Positions 35,617-45,210 are shown, counted from the stretch's first letter. The stretch: 47,530 bases of DNA from JAWOGN01 sp046496815 (GCA_046496815.1 JAWOGN010000067.1:1-47530); one strand, 5' to 3'. Notes: a model not told the origin generated them from the sequence alone. Numbers and translations: made by a program.

Positions 35617-37317
35617 GTGGAAGAAAGAGATGTCATGGAGGTTGACGTACTTTTTGTGGGGGGCGGTGTTGCCTGTTTGAGCAGCGCTCTTCATCTTGCA
35701 AATCTCATAAAGCAGCATAACAAGCGGATAGAGACAGAGGGCAGCGGAAAAAAACTGGATGAGATCATGATCGCCGTATTGGAGAAAGGTTCCTATGTGG
35801 GCGCCCACGGCATCTCAGGTGCGGTGATGGATCCTGTCGCTCTCAAAGAACTGATTCCCGATTTTCTTGAAAAAGAGGCTCCCCTGGAGGGTGAGGTCAA
35901 GAAAGAAGCGGTCTGTTTCCTTACCCGGAATGGAAGATTCAAGTTCCCCATCACACCGCCTTTCCTCAACAATCACGGAAACTACGTGGTCTCTGTGTCC
36001 AAGTTGACGGCATGGCTGAGCCGGCTCGTGGAGGAAGACGGTATTGATATCTTTCCCGGTTTTGCGGGAACGGAGGTGCTCTACGAGGGTGACCGGGTGA
36101 TCGGTGTGCGGACCGGTGATAAAGGGATTGATGCAGAGGGAAATAAGAAGCGTAATTTCGAACCGGGCATCGACCTGCGAGCCAAGGTAACCGTTTTCGG
36201 GGAGGGATCCAGGGGGAGCCTTGTCAAGACATTGATAGAGAAGTTTGCGTTGGACGATGGAAAGAATCCGCAGAGTTATGTGGTAGGCGTGAAAGAGGTG
36301 TGGGAGATCCCTGAGGGGCGGATTCAACCGGGAGAGGTGATCCATACCATGGGATATCCCCACAAAAGCAACACCTATGGCGGTGGATTCGTTTATGGAA
36401 TGAAAAACAATCAGGTTTCAGTCGGTCTTCTGACCGGTCTGGATTATGAAGATCCTTTCTTGGATCCCCATCGTGAATTTCAGAAATTCAAACTCCACCC
36501 TTACCTGGCGGAGTTATTGAAAGACGGAAAGGTGACCCAGTACGGCGCCAAAACTGTTCCCGTAGGCGGGTATTTTTCCATCCCCAAGCTTACCATGGAA
36601 GGCGCCCTGATCGTCGGGGATTCGGCAAGCCTCTTTATCAGTCAGAAGATCAAAGGCTTACATGTTGTTATGAGGTCGGGAATGCTGGCTGCGGAAGCCA
36701 TTTTCCAGGCCCTCCTGAAAGGGGACTTTTCAGAACCGCAGCTGAATGCATATGAAGCCGCTCTCTACGACAGCGAGGTTGTTAAAGAACTCTACAAGAG
36801 TCGAAACTTTCATCAAGCCTTTCAAAAGGGGTTGTGGCGTGCCATGATCAAAGCGGGGTTTCAGTATGTGCTGGGCGGCAGGATTCTGAAAAATCGCCTG
36901 AGTGCTGAAACCGATTGGAGTCGGCTCCATACGGTTTCCGATCTCTACGGCACGGATTCCCCGACGAAGGAACAGATGGGAGATATCAAATTTGACGGAA
37001 AACGCTCGTTTGATAAGGAAACGGATGTCTATTACTCGGGCACAACGCATGAGGAACAGCAGCCGGCGCACTTAAAGATCGCAGATTTGAATATTTGTTA
37101 CACAAGGTGCAGGGAAGAGTACCAAAACCCTTGTACGCGGTTTTGTCCAGCCAATGTGTATGAGATGGAAGTCGACGAAGAAACGGGTGAGCCGCACATG
37201 AAGCTGAATTTTTCGAATTGTGTCCACTGCAAAACCTGTGACATAAAAGATCCGTATGAAATTATAACCTGGGTCCCACCGGAGGGGGGAGGCGGTCCAA
37301 AATACACCATGGTGTAG
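35617..37317 (+). CDS. Electron-transfer flavoprotein:quinone oxidoreductase (ETF-QO)
   Basis: Protein of 566 aa. An FAD domain starts at VDVLFVGGGVACLSSALHLA, with the family motif KGSYVGAHGISGAVMDP, a membrane-associating middle part (GHxxxR-type region and KLTMEGALIVGDSA), and a C-terminal ferredoxin domain with CTRFCPANVYE and CVHCKTCDIKDP that ends in PPEGGGGPKYTMV. ETF-QO oxidises reduced ETF from acyl-CoA dehydrogenases and reduces the membrane quinone. GTG 35617 has a strong GAGGAGGAG Shine-Dalgarno; the frame is open upstream to TTG 35578. It is placed between aprA and qmoA, 145 bases before qmoA. Confidence 0.9.
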   Translation: MEERDVMEVDVLFVGGGVACLSSALHLANLIKQHNKRIETEGSGKKLDEIMIAVLEKGSYVGAHGISGAVMDPVALKELIPDFLEKEAPLEGEVKKEAVCFLTRNGRFKFPITPPFLNNHGNYVVSVSKLTAWLSRLVEEDGIDIFPGFAGTEVLYEGDRVIGVRTGDKGIDAEGNKKRNFEPGIDLRAKVTVFGEGSRGSLVKTLIEKFALDDGKNPQSYVVGVKEVWEIPEGRIQPGEVIHTMGYPHKSNTYGGGFVYGMKNNQVSVGLLTGLDYEDPFLDPHREFQKFKLHPYLAELLKDGKVTQYGAKTVPVGGYFSIPKLTMEGALIVGDSASLFISQKIKGLHVVMRSGMLAAEAIFQALLKGDFSEPQLNAYEAALYDSEVVKELYKSRNFHQAFQKGLWRAMIKAGFQYVLGGRILKNRLSAETDWSRLHTVSDLYGTDSPTKEQMGDIKFDGKRSFDKETDVYYSGTTHEEQQPAHLKIADLNICYTRCREEYQNPCTRFCPANVYEMEVDEETGEPHMKLNFSNCVHCKTCDIKDPYEIITWVPPEGGGGPKYTMV

Positions 37318-37462
37318 GCGTGGTGATTTGGCAGACGATTCCAAGCTTGTTTTCAAGGCTTCTTTACCGGGGGGATCGTTGGTAGCGGCGAGGCGAGCGA
37401 ATGAGAAGTTCCCCGCCGACTTTGGGGAGGGGGCGGTGTATTTTTAGTGGAGGAGGAAAAGT

Positions 37463-38725
37463 ATGGCAAACACGGAAACCCAAAGCATCCTGGTAGTCGG
37501 AAGCGGCATGAGCGGGCTTACAGCAGCCATCGAGGCCGCAGAAGCGGGTTATGATACCATCATCGTTGAGAAAAACCCCTATCTGGGGGGCAGGGTGGCT
37601 CAGCTTCACCACTATTTTCCAAAACTTTGCCCACCTTATTGTGGCCTGGAAATAAATTTTCGACGGATAAAACAGAATTCCAAAATCCGATTCTTCACGA
37701 TGGCGGAGGTGGAAAGCATTTCCGGAGCGGAAGGAAATTTTGATGTCAGGATTCAATTAAGCCCACGGTATGTCAATGAGAAATGTACAGGCTGCGGTAA
37801 ATGCGCCGAGGCCTGCACCCTGGAGATCGAAAATGCGTTCAATTACGGCATGGATAAGACCAAAGCGGCGTATCTGCCGCATGACATGGCCTTTCCCATG
37901 CGATATGTATTGGACCCGGTCCTGGTCCGAAGTGATGAGGCACAAAAGGTAAAAGAGGCGTGTCCCTACGACGCCATCGATTTGGAGATGGCGCCTAAAA
38001 CGGTGGATTTGAAGGTGGGTGCCATTGTGTGGGCGACAGGGTGGAAACCCTATGACGCGAACCGGCTGGAAACCTATGGGTTTGGTCAATACCCCGATGT
38101 AATCACCAATGTCATGATGGAGAGAATGGCGTCTTGGACCGGTCCAACACAAGGGAAAATCCTCTGTCCGTCCGACGGCAGAGCGCCTGAGACGGTCGCG
38201 TTCGTTCAATGTGCCGGCTCTCGAGATGAAAATCATCTCCCCTATTGCTCCGGGATTTGCTGTCTGGCATCGATGAAACAGGCCAACTATGTGCGGGAAC
38301 AATACCCGGAGGCCAAAGTCTATATCTTCTTTATCGACATCCGGGCAACCGATCGTCTGGAAGATTTTTATACCACGGTCAAACAGGACGAAAACATCCG
38401 GTTCTTTAAAGGTAAAGTGGCCAAGATCACACCGGGTGAGGATTCCCGGGGCCTCGTCTTGCGTGTCGAAGACACGACGAAGGAATCGCTGCATGAGCTG
38501 TCTGCGGATCTGGTTGTCCTGGCAACCGGAATGCAGCCCAATACCTCTGAGACCCCGGTCCCCTTCGATGTTCCTTATGACGATTATGGGTTCGTGGCAT
38601 CGCAGGACACAAAGCCGGGTATTTATGCTGCGGGATGCGTCAGGACGCCCACCTTTGTTTCCGAGGTGGTTCAGGATGGGACCGCAGCGGCCCTGAAAGC
38701 CATTCAATCCATCGCGAGGAGGTAA
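37463..38725 (+). CDS. qmoA: Quinone-interacting membrane-bound oxidoreductase subunit QmoA
   Basis: Protein of 420 aa, HdrA-like FAD protein. The FAD loop is ILVVGSGMSGLTAA, followed by YLGGRVAQL and a CPPYCGLE motif. A [4Fe-4S]-type group CTGCGKCAEAC lies near residue 110, and FVQCAGSRD...YCSGICC follows. QmoABC moves electrons from menaquinol to AprBA. GGAGGAAAAG precedes ATG 37463. qmoB starts 4 bases after its stop. Confidence 0.93.
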   Translation: MANTETQSILVVGSGMSGLTAAIEAAEAGYDTIIVEKNPYLGGRVAQLHHYFPKLCPPYCGLEINFRRIKQNSKIRFFTMAEVESISGAEGNFDVRIQLSPRYVNEKCTGCGKCAEACTLEIENAFNYGMDKTKAAYLPHDMAFPMRYVLDPVLVRSDEAQKVKEACPYDAIDLEMAPKTVDLKVGAIVWATGWKPYDANRLETYGFGQYPDVITNVMMERMASWTGPTQGKILCPSDGRAPETVAFVQCAGSRDENHLPYCSGICCLASMKQANYVREQYPEAKVYIFFIDIRATDRLEDFYTTVKQDENIRFFKGKVAKITPGEDSRGLVLRVEDTTKESLHELSADLVVLATGMQPNTSETPVPFDVPYDDYGFVASQDTKPGIYAAGCVRTPTFVSEVVQDGTAAALKAIQSIARR

Positions 38726-38729
38726 CTCA

Positions 38730-40961
38730 ATGGAAAAAAAGACCGCAGTCTACATTTGCTCGGGATGTGGCATTGGAGATGCCCTTGATATAGAACAGTT
38801 GGGGAAGGTGGCCCGGGATGAAGGCAGTATTCCCATTTGTCGGCATCATCCCAACCTGTGCAGTCAAGAAGGCGCGGGACTCATCAAAAAAGATATCGAG
38901 GAAGAAGCGGCCAACGCTTTGATCATTGCGGCCTGCTCTCACCGGGTTATGTATGATGTGTTTGATTTCGAGAATTGTATCGTGGACCGGGTGAATCTGC
39001 GAGAACAGGTGGCATGGTGTCACAAACCGGGAGATGAAAATACCCAGATGATGGCGGAAGATTATCTGCGGATGAGTATGGCCAAGGTGAAAAACATGGA
39101 GTTGCCGGAAGCTTACAAACCTGAAGCGGAGATCTCAAGAGACATCCTTGTGGTCGGGGGTGGTCTAACGGGAATGAACTCCGCTTTGGCCGCAGCTAAA
39201 GCCGGCTATTCAGTCGTTTTGGTGGAAAAAGCCCCGGAGCTGGGGGGGTTCCAGAGAAACGTAAAACAAATCGCGACATTTCCTTATAAGGCTCCGCAGG
39301 ATAATCCGCTGGGTGATTTGATTGAGGCGGTTACCCGGCACGAAAAAATTACAGCTTATACGGGTGCGAGCGTTGAAAAGACAGCAGGGAGTCCCGGGCT
39401 TTTTGATGTTACCATCAGTCAAAACGGATCAACGTCGAAACATCGCGTGGGCGCCGTGGTTGTTGCGGCCGGTTGGGAGCCTTACGATCCGAAGAAGCTG
39501 GATGCAAAATTGGGATTTGGGACCTCCCCCAATGTGATCACCAACGCAATTTTTGAAGAGAGTTTCAAAGAAGGGCATATCGCGCGTCCCAGCGATGGAA
39601 AGGACATTGTCAATGCCGCCTTTCTGCAGTGCGCGGGGCAAAGAGACGCGAGGCATTTGCCGTATTGTTCCACTGTTTGTTGCACCACGGCATTGAAACA
39701 GGCCTTGCGGATAAAGGGACAAAATCCGGATGCCAATATCTTTGTTGTTTACAAGGAAATGCGCACCCCCGGGCAGGCAGAGGATCTGTACCGAAAGGCC
39801 CAGGAAGCGGGGGTAATCTTTATCCGTTGTCAGGACCCTCAGGTTATGGCAAACGGTGGGTCGTTGGCTGTGGAAGCAGAAGACGAAATGCTTGGAGAGG
39901 TTGTTCTCTTGGATAGTCTTGACCTGGTGGTGCTCGCCACGGGGATGGTGCCCGTGACCGCCTTTGGAAAGGATATCGCGAAGGAGGAAAAAGAAAAGAA
40001 GGAGAAAGAGAAAAAGGAAGAAGAAGAATTGGAAGTCCCCCTGGATGTCATCAGGCGTTCAAATATTTTGAACTTGGAATACCGCCAGGGACCGGAACTT
40101 CCCGCACTCCGTTATGATTTTCCCGATTCTCATTTCATTTGTTTTCCATATGAAAGCCGGCGCACCGGTATTTATGCGGCAGGTTGCGTGCGTCGTCCAA
40201 TGGGTATCGGGTCCTCGAAGGAGGATGCGGCCGGTGCGGTTATGAAGGCCATTCAATGTATCGAGTTGACTTCCCGGGGGGCTGCAGTGCATCCCCGGGC
40301 GGGAGACCTGAGTTTTCCGGAGTTTGCCATGCAGCGTTGCACGCAGTGCAAACGGTGCACCGTGGAGTGCCCGTTCGGGGCCATCAACGAAGATGCGGAA
40401 TTTAATCCCTTGCCCCAGCCTACCCGCTGCCGCCGTTGCGGTGTTTGCATGGGAGCCTGCCCGGAACGAATCATTTCCTTTAAAAACTACTCGGTTGCCA
40501 TGATCGGAGCCATGATCAAGGCGATAGAGGTCCCGGAGGAAGATGAGGAGAAGCCCCGCATTTTGGTACTGGCCTGTGAAAACGATGCGTATGGGGCCCT
40601 CGACATGGCGGGGCTTCACCGTATGAACTACAATCCATGGGTGCGGGTGATTCCCATGCGATGCCTTGGCTCCATGAACCTCGTCTGGATTGCCGACTCC
40701 ATGTCAAGAGGCATTGATGGTGTGATCCTTCTTGGGTGCAAACACGGCGATGACTATCAATGCCATTTTGTGAAAGGAAGTGAGTTGGCAGACATCCGTT
40801 TGAGTAAGGTTTCAGAAACACTCGACAGGCTGGCACTGGAATCTGATAGAGTACGATACGAAACCGTTTCGATTATAGATTACGACAGGCTCCCTGCCCT
40901 TTTGGATGAATTTGCCAAGAAGATTGATGAAGTCGGACCCAACCCATTCAAGGGATGGTAG
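38730..40961 (+). CDS. qmoB: Quinone-interacting membrane-bound oxidoreductase subunit QmoB
   Basis: Protein of 743 aa: an HdrA-like FAD protein (ILVVGGGLTGMNSALAA, FLQCAGQRD...YCSTVCC) with two [4Fe-4S] motifs (CTQCKRCTVECP, CRRCGVCMGACP) and a C-terminal MvhD-like domain (ILVLACENDAYGALD...CLGSMN...GCKHGDDYQC). An unusual charged stretch of about 20 Lys/Glu residues (KEEKEKKEKEKKEEEELE) sits near residue 415-435, probably a surface loop. The MvhD cysteine position has no selenocysteine. It acts between QmoA and QmoC in electron delivery to APS reductase. Confidence 0.93.
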   Translation: MEKKTAVYICSGCGIGDALDIEQLGKVARDEGSIPICRHHPNLCSQEGAGLIKKDIEEEAANALIIAACSHRVMYDVFDFENCIVDRVNLREQVAWCHKPGDENTQMMAEDYLRMSMAKVKNMELPEAYKPEAEISRDILVVGGGLTGMNSALAAAKAGYSVVLVEKAPELGGFQRNVKQIATFPYKAPQDNPLGDLIEAVTRHEKITAYTGASVEKTAGSPGLFDVTISQNGSTSKHRVGAVVVAAGWEPYDPKKLDAKLGFGTSPNVITNAIFEESFKEGHIARPSDGKDIVNAAFLQCAGQRDARHLPYCSTVCCTTALKQALRIKGQNPDANIFVVYKEMRTPGQAEDLYRKAQEAGVIFIRCQDPQVMANGGSLAVEAEDEMLGEVVLLDSLDLVVLATGMVPVTAFGKDIAKEEKEKKEKEKKEEEELEVPLDVIRRSNILNLEYRQGPELPALRYDFPDSHFICFPYESRRTGIYAAGCVRRPMGIGSSKEDAAGAVMKAIQCIELTSRGAAVHPRAGDLSFPEFAMQRCTQCKRCTVECPFGAINEDAEFNPLPQPTRCRRCGVCMGACPERIISFKNYSVAMIGAMIKAIEVPEEDEEKPRILVLACENDAYGALDMAGLHRMNYNPWVRVIPMRCLGSMNLVWIADSMSRGIDGVILLGCKHGDDYQCHFVKGSELADIRLSKVSETLDRLALESDRVRYETVSIIDYDRLPALLDEFAKKIDEVGPNPFKGW

Positions 40962-41007
40962 TTTTCGAGAGGTGCGCTTCGTAGAGAGGCGATGAGGAGG
41001 AATAAGC

Positions 41008-42186
41008 ATGAGTGTCAAAGTCGATCCGAATCTGATGAAGGATCTGAGGGCGTTTGGACTCGAAGATGCCAAGAAATGCTTTCACTGCGGAAACTGCACG
41101 GCAGTCTGCCCACTTTCTACGCCTGAGAATCCGTTTCCCAGGAGATTACTCAAGTATGCCCAGATGGGTCTTAAAGACAAGATTTTAAAGAGCCCTGAGC
41201 CATGGCTTTGCTATTATTGTGGAAACTGCTCGGACAATTGCCCGAGGGGAGCGGATCCCGGGGAAGCCATGATGGCCATGCGCCGGTACCTGACATCCCA
41301 ATATGATTGGACGGGGTTTGCGCGCAGATTCTACACTTCTAAGCGGTTTGAGATTATCGCCATCGCTATTGCGGCGGTGGTTGTCGGGCTGTTGCTTACG
41401 ATTTTCACGGCAAGCAATCCCAACATGGAACATGCGCATCTCAATTCCGTGTGGCCCGCACCGGCCATTGAGATCGCCGACCTGATTATGGCAGCCATTC
41501 TCACATTCCTGCTGCTCAGCAACACGTGGCGTTGTGTTCGATTTGTGATGGGTGATTTACTGAAAAAGATCCCGCTTCGAGTCTATATTGAGCAAGCGAA
41601 AGAACTCGTGATTCACTTTATCACCCAAAAGAAATTCAGTGAATGCGATGACCGAATGCAATGGGTTGTGCATCTTTTGATCATGACGGGTTACAGCACC
41701 GTATTCCTGCTGGTGGTGGTATTTCTTGCCGGCGGCATCCACGTCATCGGCCTGTCGTGGGATCAGATTATGTTTCAGCGGGATGTGATTTATCCTTTTT
41801 TTCATCCCATCCGTCTTTTGGGATACTATGCGACCTTTGCGCTGCTTTACGGCACCACCTATGCCCTTATCGGACGGTTGAAGAAAAACAAGGCTCCCTA
41901 TAAGAACTCTCATGGAACCGATTGGATGTTTCTGATTCTTCTGCAGCTTACCACACTGACGGGGATTTTTATACACTTCACACGGCTCTTGGATTGGCCC
42001 ATGACGACCTATGTCCTCTACGTGCTCCATATGATGGTGGCAGTCCCAATGCTCGTTCTTGAAGTGCCCTTTGCAAAATGGGCACACTTGGCCTACCGAC
42101 CGGTCGTCCTTTTCCTCACCCAGGTAAAAGCGCAGTATCATGGTGAACAGAAGGGGGCAGCGGAAGCTTCCGAGGCTTCGGCTTAA
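41008..42186 (+). CDS. qmoC: Quinone-interacting membrane-bound oxidoreductase subunit QmoC
   Basis: Protein of 392 aa. The N-terminal HdrC-like part carries two [4Fe-4S] motifs (CFHCGNCTAVCP about residue 22, CYYCGNCSDNCP about 70). The C-terminal half is a HdrE/NarI-like membrane domain with about six transmembrane helices and histidines for heme b (for example HLLIMTGYS, HFTRLLDWP, HMMVAVPM). It is the quinol-oxidising anchor of Qmo. GAGGAGGAATAA precedes ATG 41008. It is the last gene of the qmoABC unit; I see no clear terminator after it. Confidence 0.93.
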   Translation: MSVKVDPNLMKDLRAFGLEDAKKCFHCGNCTAVCPLSTPENPFPRRLLKYAQMGLKDKILKSPEPWLCYYCGNCSDNCPRGADPGEAMMAMRRYLTSQYDWTGFARRFYTSKRFEIIAIAIAAVVVGLLLTIFTASNPNMEHAHLNSVWPAPAIEIADLIMAAILTFLLLSNTWRCVRFVMGDLLKKIPLRVYIEQAKELVIHFITQKKFSECDDRMQWVVHLLIMTGYSTVFLLVVVFLAGGIHVIGLSWDQIMFQRDVIYPFFHPIRLLGYYATFALLYGTTYALIGRLKKNKAPYKNSHGTDWMFLILLQLTTLTGIFIHFTRLLDWPMTTYVLYVLHMMVAVPMLVLEVPFAKWAHLAYRPVVLFLTQVKAQYHGEQKGAAEASEASA

Positions 42187-42307
42187 TTCCGGATTTAAGC
42201 GCTGAAACGACGGGGTGAGATCCATGCGTTTCGACTCTTTTTTTGATAGAATAATTGGACGCGTTGAATTTTTATTTATCTCAGCTTTCAGGTGATCGGA
42301 GAAAAAA

Positions 42308-42583
42308 ATGAACCAGCAGCCCCCCCCCACATGCCCCCATTGCGGTGCGGAAATGAAAAAATGGAAAACCCCGCAGGCCTCTACATGGTCCTCCCCATTC
42401 CATTGGGTTTGTTTTAATGATGAATGTCCTTATTTTATCAGAGGTTGGGATTGGATGATGGAGTCTCAAAAGATTAAGGCCTCTTACAGGCATAGCGTCA
42501 ATCCGGAGACCGGTACATCCGGGCCGCTTCCGGTCTGGTCATACGAGGCGCATAAGAACCAAGTCATTGATGAAGATGAATAA
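42308..42583 (+). CDS. Small zinc-ribbon protein of unknown function
   Basis: A 91-aa protein with a two-pair cysteine motif (CPHCGAEM...CFNDECPYF) resembling Ogr/Delta-like zinc fingers, followed by an aromatic-rich middle part (FIRGWDWM) and an acidic C-terminus (VIDEDE). GATCGGAG is near ATG 42308. It stands 121 bases after qmoC, co-directional, and could be cotranscribed. I do not know its function. Confidence 0.6.
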   Translation: MNQQPPPTCPHCGAEMKKWKTPQASTWSSPFHWVCFNDECPYFIRGWDWMMESQKIKASYRHSVNPETGTSGPLPVWSYEAHKNQVIDEDE

Positions 42584-42665
42584 GGGGTGGAGACCCACAA
42601 AAGAAGTGTGCAAACAATAAATCATCCATGCTGACTAACATGGTAAAAAGTAGATTGGGTGACGT

Positions 42666-43430
42666 GTGATAAAAATTGGAAGAAATGACCCATGCCCCTG
42701 TGGAAGTGGAAAGAAGTTTAAGAAATGCCACATGGGGAGAGAAGACGAGCTGGCTATGGAGGGAATGGGGGAGGTGTCGGTTGAGAAAAGTGCCATGATT
42801 ACCGCTCTTCCGGAAGTGAGCTACGGCCGGTCAAGGGAAATGGCGGATGCTCTGGATATTGAGGAGCTCACGGGAAATCATACAAATATTCGGTTCGTGG
42901 ATTTACAAACGTACGCGGACCTAAACATTTTCGGCAGCAGTCATCCCAAGGCAGCGAAGGGGAAACCCGGGGGTGTTTTCATCAATCTTTACAAGACCGA
43001 ACCAACCGATCCCCACAATGTTTATGTCGCCCTTTCTCCAGACATAGATGATTCAACCTTAATTCATGAACTGGCACACGTGCTTGATTATTTGGGAGGA
43101 TCCAAATTGATGCCCGGGGCGCTCGAGCCGTTGGGCCTGGAGCTCAATGTGCCTCGTGAGCACCTGGAACACCCGGAGGAATACGGCTACTGGCTCAACC
43201 ATCTCAAACAGAAGTTTGATGTTCAGTTGGATGCAGATGATTCAATTATACTTTATCTCTATCAAAACGGGATGTTGATAAAGGGAAGTGAGATACAAGA
43301 AGGGAATCGTTTGGTCTTGAGATCCAAGTCCAATCGCATCATGCGGTTTTTAAGCAGCAGGAGTCGGGAGATTGATACGTTAATTTGTAATCTGCCCGGT
43401 TATATCGGTCCCAGAAATACGAAGGATTGA
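42666..43430 (+). CDS. SEC-C motif protein with an HExxH zinc-protease-like site
   Basis: Protein of 254 aa. The N-terminus is a SEC-C metal-binding motif (CPCGSGKKFKKCH; Cys10, Cys12, Cys21, His22) as at the SecA C-terminus. A middle domain carries TLIHELAHVLDYL, an HExxH motif (His134, Glu135, His138) flanked by hydrophobic residues as in zinc metallopeptidases. A third ligand is not obvious. It could be a ribosome- or Sec-associated metalloprotease or an inactive relative. The start is GTG 42666 because the SEC-C motif needs it; the Shine-Dalgarno is weak. Confidence 0.6.
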   Translation: MIKIGRNDPCPCGSGKKFKKCHMGREDELAMEGMGEVSVEKSAMITALPEVSYGRSREMADALDIEELTGNHTNIRFVDLQTYADLNIFGSSHPKAAKGKPGGVFINLYKTEPTDPHNVYVALSPDIDDSTLIHELAHVLDYLGGSKLMPGALEPLGLELNVPREHLEHPEEYGYWLNHLKQKFDVQLDADDSIILYLYQNGMLIKGSEIQEGNRLVLRSKSNRIMRFLSSRSREIDTLICNLPGYIGPRNTKD

Positions 43431-43439
43431 TCGATTGGA

Positions 43440-44276
43440 TCAATGCCGGGGGTTTATTTGTAGGGTCCTTTCGCCGAAAAGGCTGAATTTTAGCCATTTG
43501 AAACTGAATTTCATCAATTCAATATCATCCACGGCCAGTTTTTTCTTTAAAGCCGACGGGACTGTGAAGCGTTCGAAGAACTTGCTTTTGAAAACGAACT
43601 GCCTGAATGTATCCAGATTGTATGAGGCCATTAAGAACATTTGTATTTTCCGAGGCACCTCTTTTTCCGGGCCGAGGGCCATTGAGGAAGTAATGATTTC
43701 CAGCCACTGGTCGTTCATTACGTTGTATTCATCCACCCCTTCGTTCTTCATCCATTCGTCGACTGTCCATTCTTTTTCCTCCTGAAAGCCGAGACAATGC
43801 TTCTCCGCCACAACGAAGAACTTTTCCCTGGTATTTGGCTCTCTGTTTACTTTTAGGGCGGCTCTTCCCAAAGGATAGATCCGGCAGGCTCCGGGGCGAT
43901 CTTCATAGATTCGGCACCCACGGGGTGACACGAAAGGGCAGGTTCTATGTTTGTCGGGTGTCATTTTGAGATGAATCATCGGGAAACGCGATCGACGGTC
44001 CATTTTTGTTGTTGTGTAGCGTTCCAAGAAATCCTGGGAAGAGAGCTTCAACTTATGCTTCATTCGAACAACGTCATAGGGTGTGAGAACCAAATTAAGA
44101 TCGGCGCAGCATTCGGTAAAGCACGGGATCCCCGGATGACACCGAAACTTGAATTTGTTTCCGGTCAGGGCTTTGAATGGCGTGTCCGTTTTGAGTTTAT
44201 TCATGTTATCACGGAGTGCGTCTTTTAAGCGAATCCTTTCAGGTCTTCTCAAAAAGATTTCAACGTTCTCCAACAC
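43440..44276 (-). CDS. YkgJ-type Cys-cluster protein, paralogue 1
   Basis: Protein of 278 aa in the YkgJ family (zinc or iron chelating). The core motif set is FRCHPGIPCFTECCADL near residues 43-60, CPFVSPRGCRIYEDRPGACRIYP near 113-137, and an isolated Cys (HCLGF) later. It is soluble. Function is unknown; relatives are proposed to bind metal or a cluster. It converges on the SEC-C gene, with only 9 bases between the two stops. A paralogue lies upstream on the same strand after a 151-base gap. Confidence 0.7.
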   Translation of the reverse strand: MLENVEIFLRRPERIRLKDALRDNMNKLKTDTPFKALTGNKFKFRCHPGIPCFTECCADLNLVLTPYDVVRMKHKLKLSSQDFLERYTTTKMDRRSRFPMIHLKMTPDKHRTCPFVSPRGCRIYEDRPGACRIYPLGRAALKVNREPNTREKFFVVAEKHCLGFQEEKEWTVDEWMKNEGVDEYNVMNDQWLEIITSSMALGPEKEVPRKIQMFLMASYNLDTFRQFVFKSKFFERFTVPSALKKKLAVDDIELMKFSFKWLKFSLFGERTLQINPRH

Positions 44277-44427
44277 GAGATTTCAATGCTGAATTTATAC
44301 CAATTCTCAAAATACTCCCCGGTATTCCTGTAATTATCATTTCCGCCTTCCTTGATTTCGGAAATAATACCTCATTCTCGGACAGCCTCCCGGCCAATGA
44401 AGTGGGCCGTGCAAACGAGGTAGTGGG

Positions 44428-45210
44428 TCACTCCTGTTTACCCGGAAAACTCTGCTGCGAAGGCTGCTCTTTTACCCAAAATAACTTTTCACCAAAAAGT
44501 CCGAACTTGATCCAGTCATATGCAAATTTGAGAAGTTCACAATCATCGGTCTTAATCGCTTCTATCGTTTCGGGCTCCACGTGAAAGCGGTTCAGAAACG
44601 TGCTTTTGAACACAAATTCTTTGAATTTGTCTAGATTGTACAACGCCATGAATACCATTTTGGCTACTTTGGGGTTGTCAATGCCCTTAAATTCCTCGCC
44701 ATGAAGCGTGAAGGTAATGCCGGAGAGAATTTCATTCATCTCATCAAAGGGCTCTAGGCCTTGGGTTTTGAGCCAATCGGCTATCTTTTGCTCGTTCTCT
44801 TCATTGAGCCCCTCACACGTGGAGGCGTCCGTGATCAAGTGAAAGGTTCCGTCATCCGCCACATCCAGCGGATACATTCTGCAAGGCCAGGGTCTATCCT
44901 CATACACAATACATCCTTGCTGCTTTACAAAAGGACACCGCTTGTCTGCTTCATTCATTTTGAGGATGACCAACGGAATCAGGCGTTTCTTTTTGGGGAT
45001 TACTATGGCGTATTTATCCAGAAATTCATCGGAGGAGATCCCGAGGGACTGTTTTAGGCGCAAGACATCATAAGGTGTCAAGACAATGGTGATATCCCGG
45101 CAGCAATGGGTGAAACAGGAAACACCCGGATGACAATCAAATCTGAATACATGATTGGAATCCATCCTCAAAGGCTGCGGTCCATCGGTCGGACGGTTTT
45201 CTTGAATCAT
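44428..45210 (-). CDS. YkgJ-type Cys-cluster protein, paralogue 2
   Basis: Protein of 260 aa, clearly related to the next gene on the minus strand. It has FDCHPGVSCFTHCCRDI, then LTPYDVLRLK, CPFVKQQGCIVYEDRPWPCRMYP, a later Cys (STCEGL) and a shared C-terminal region (MALYNLDKFKEFVFKSTF). It is a tandem duplicate with moderate divergence. The C-terminal residues (KEQPSQQSFPGKQE) are polar and variable. It has its own 5' region, divergent from ndk. Function is unknown, as for the paralogue. Confidence 0.7.
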   Translation of the reverse strand: MIQENRPTDGPQPLRMDSNHVFRFDCHPGVSCFTHCCRDITIVLTPYDVLRLKQSLGISSDEFLDKYAIVIPKKKRLIPLVILKMNEADKRCPFVKQQGCIVYEDRPWPCRMYPLDVADDGTFHLITDASTCEGLNEENEQKIADWLKTQGLEPFDEMNEILSGITFTLHGEEFKGIDNPKVAKMVFMALYNLDKFKEFVFKSTFLNRFHVEPETIEAIKTDDCELLKFAYDWIKFGLFGEKLFWVKEQPSQQSFPGKQE

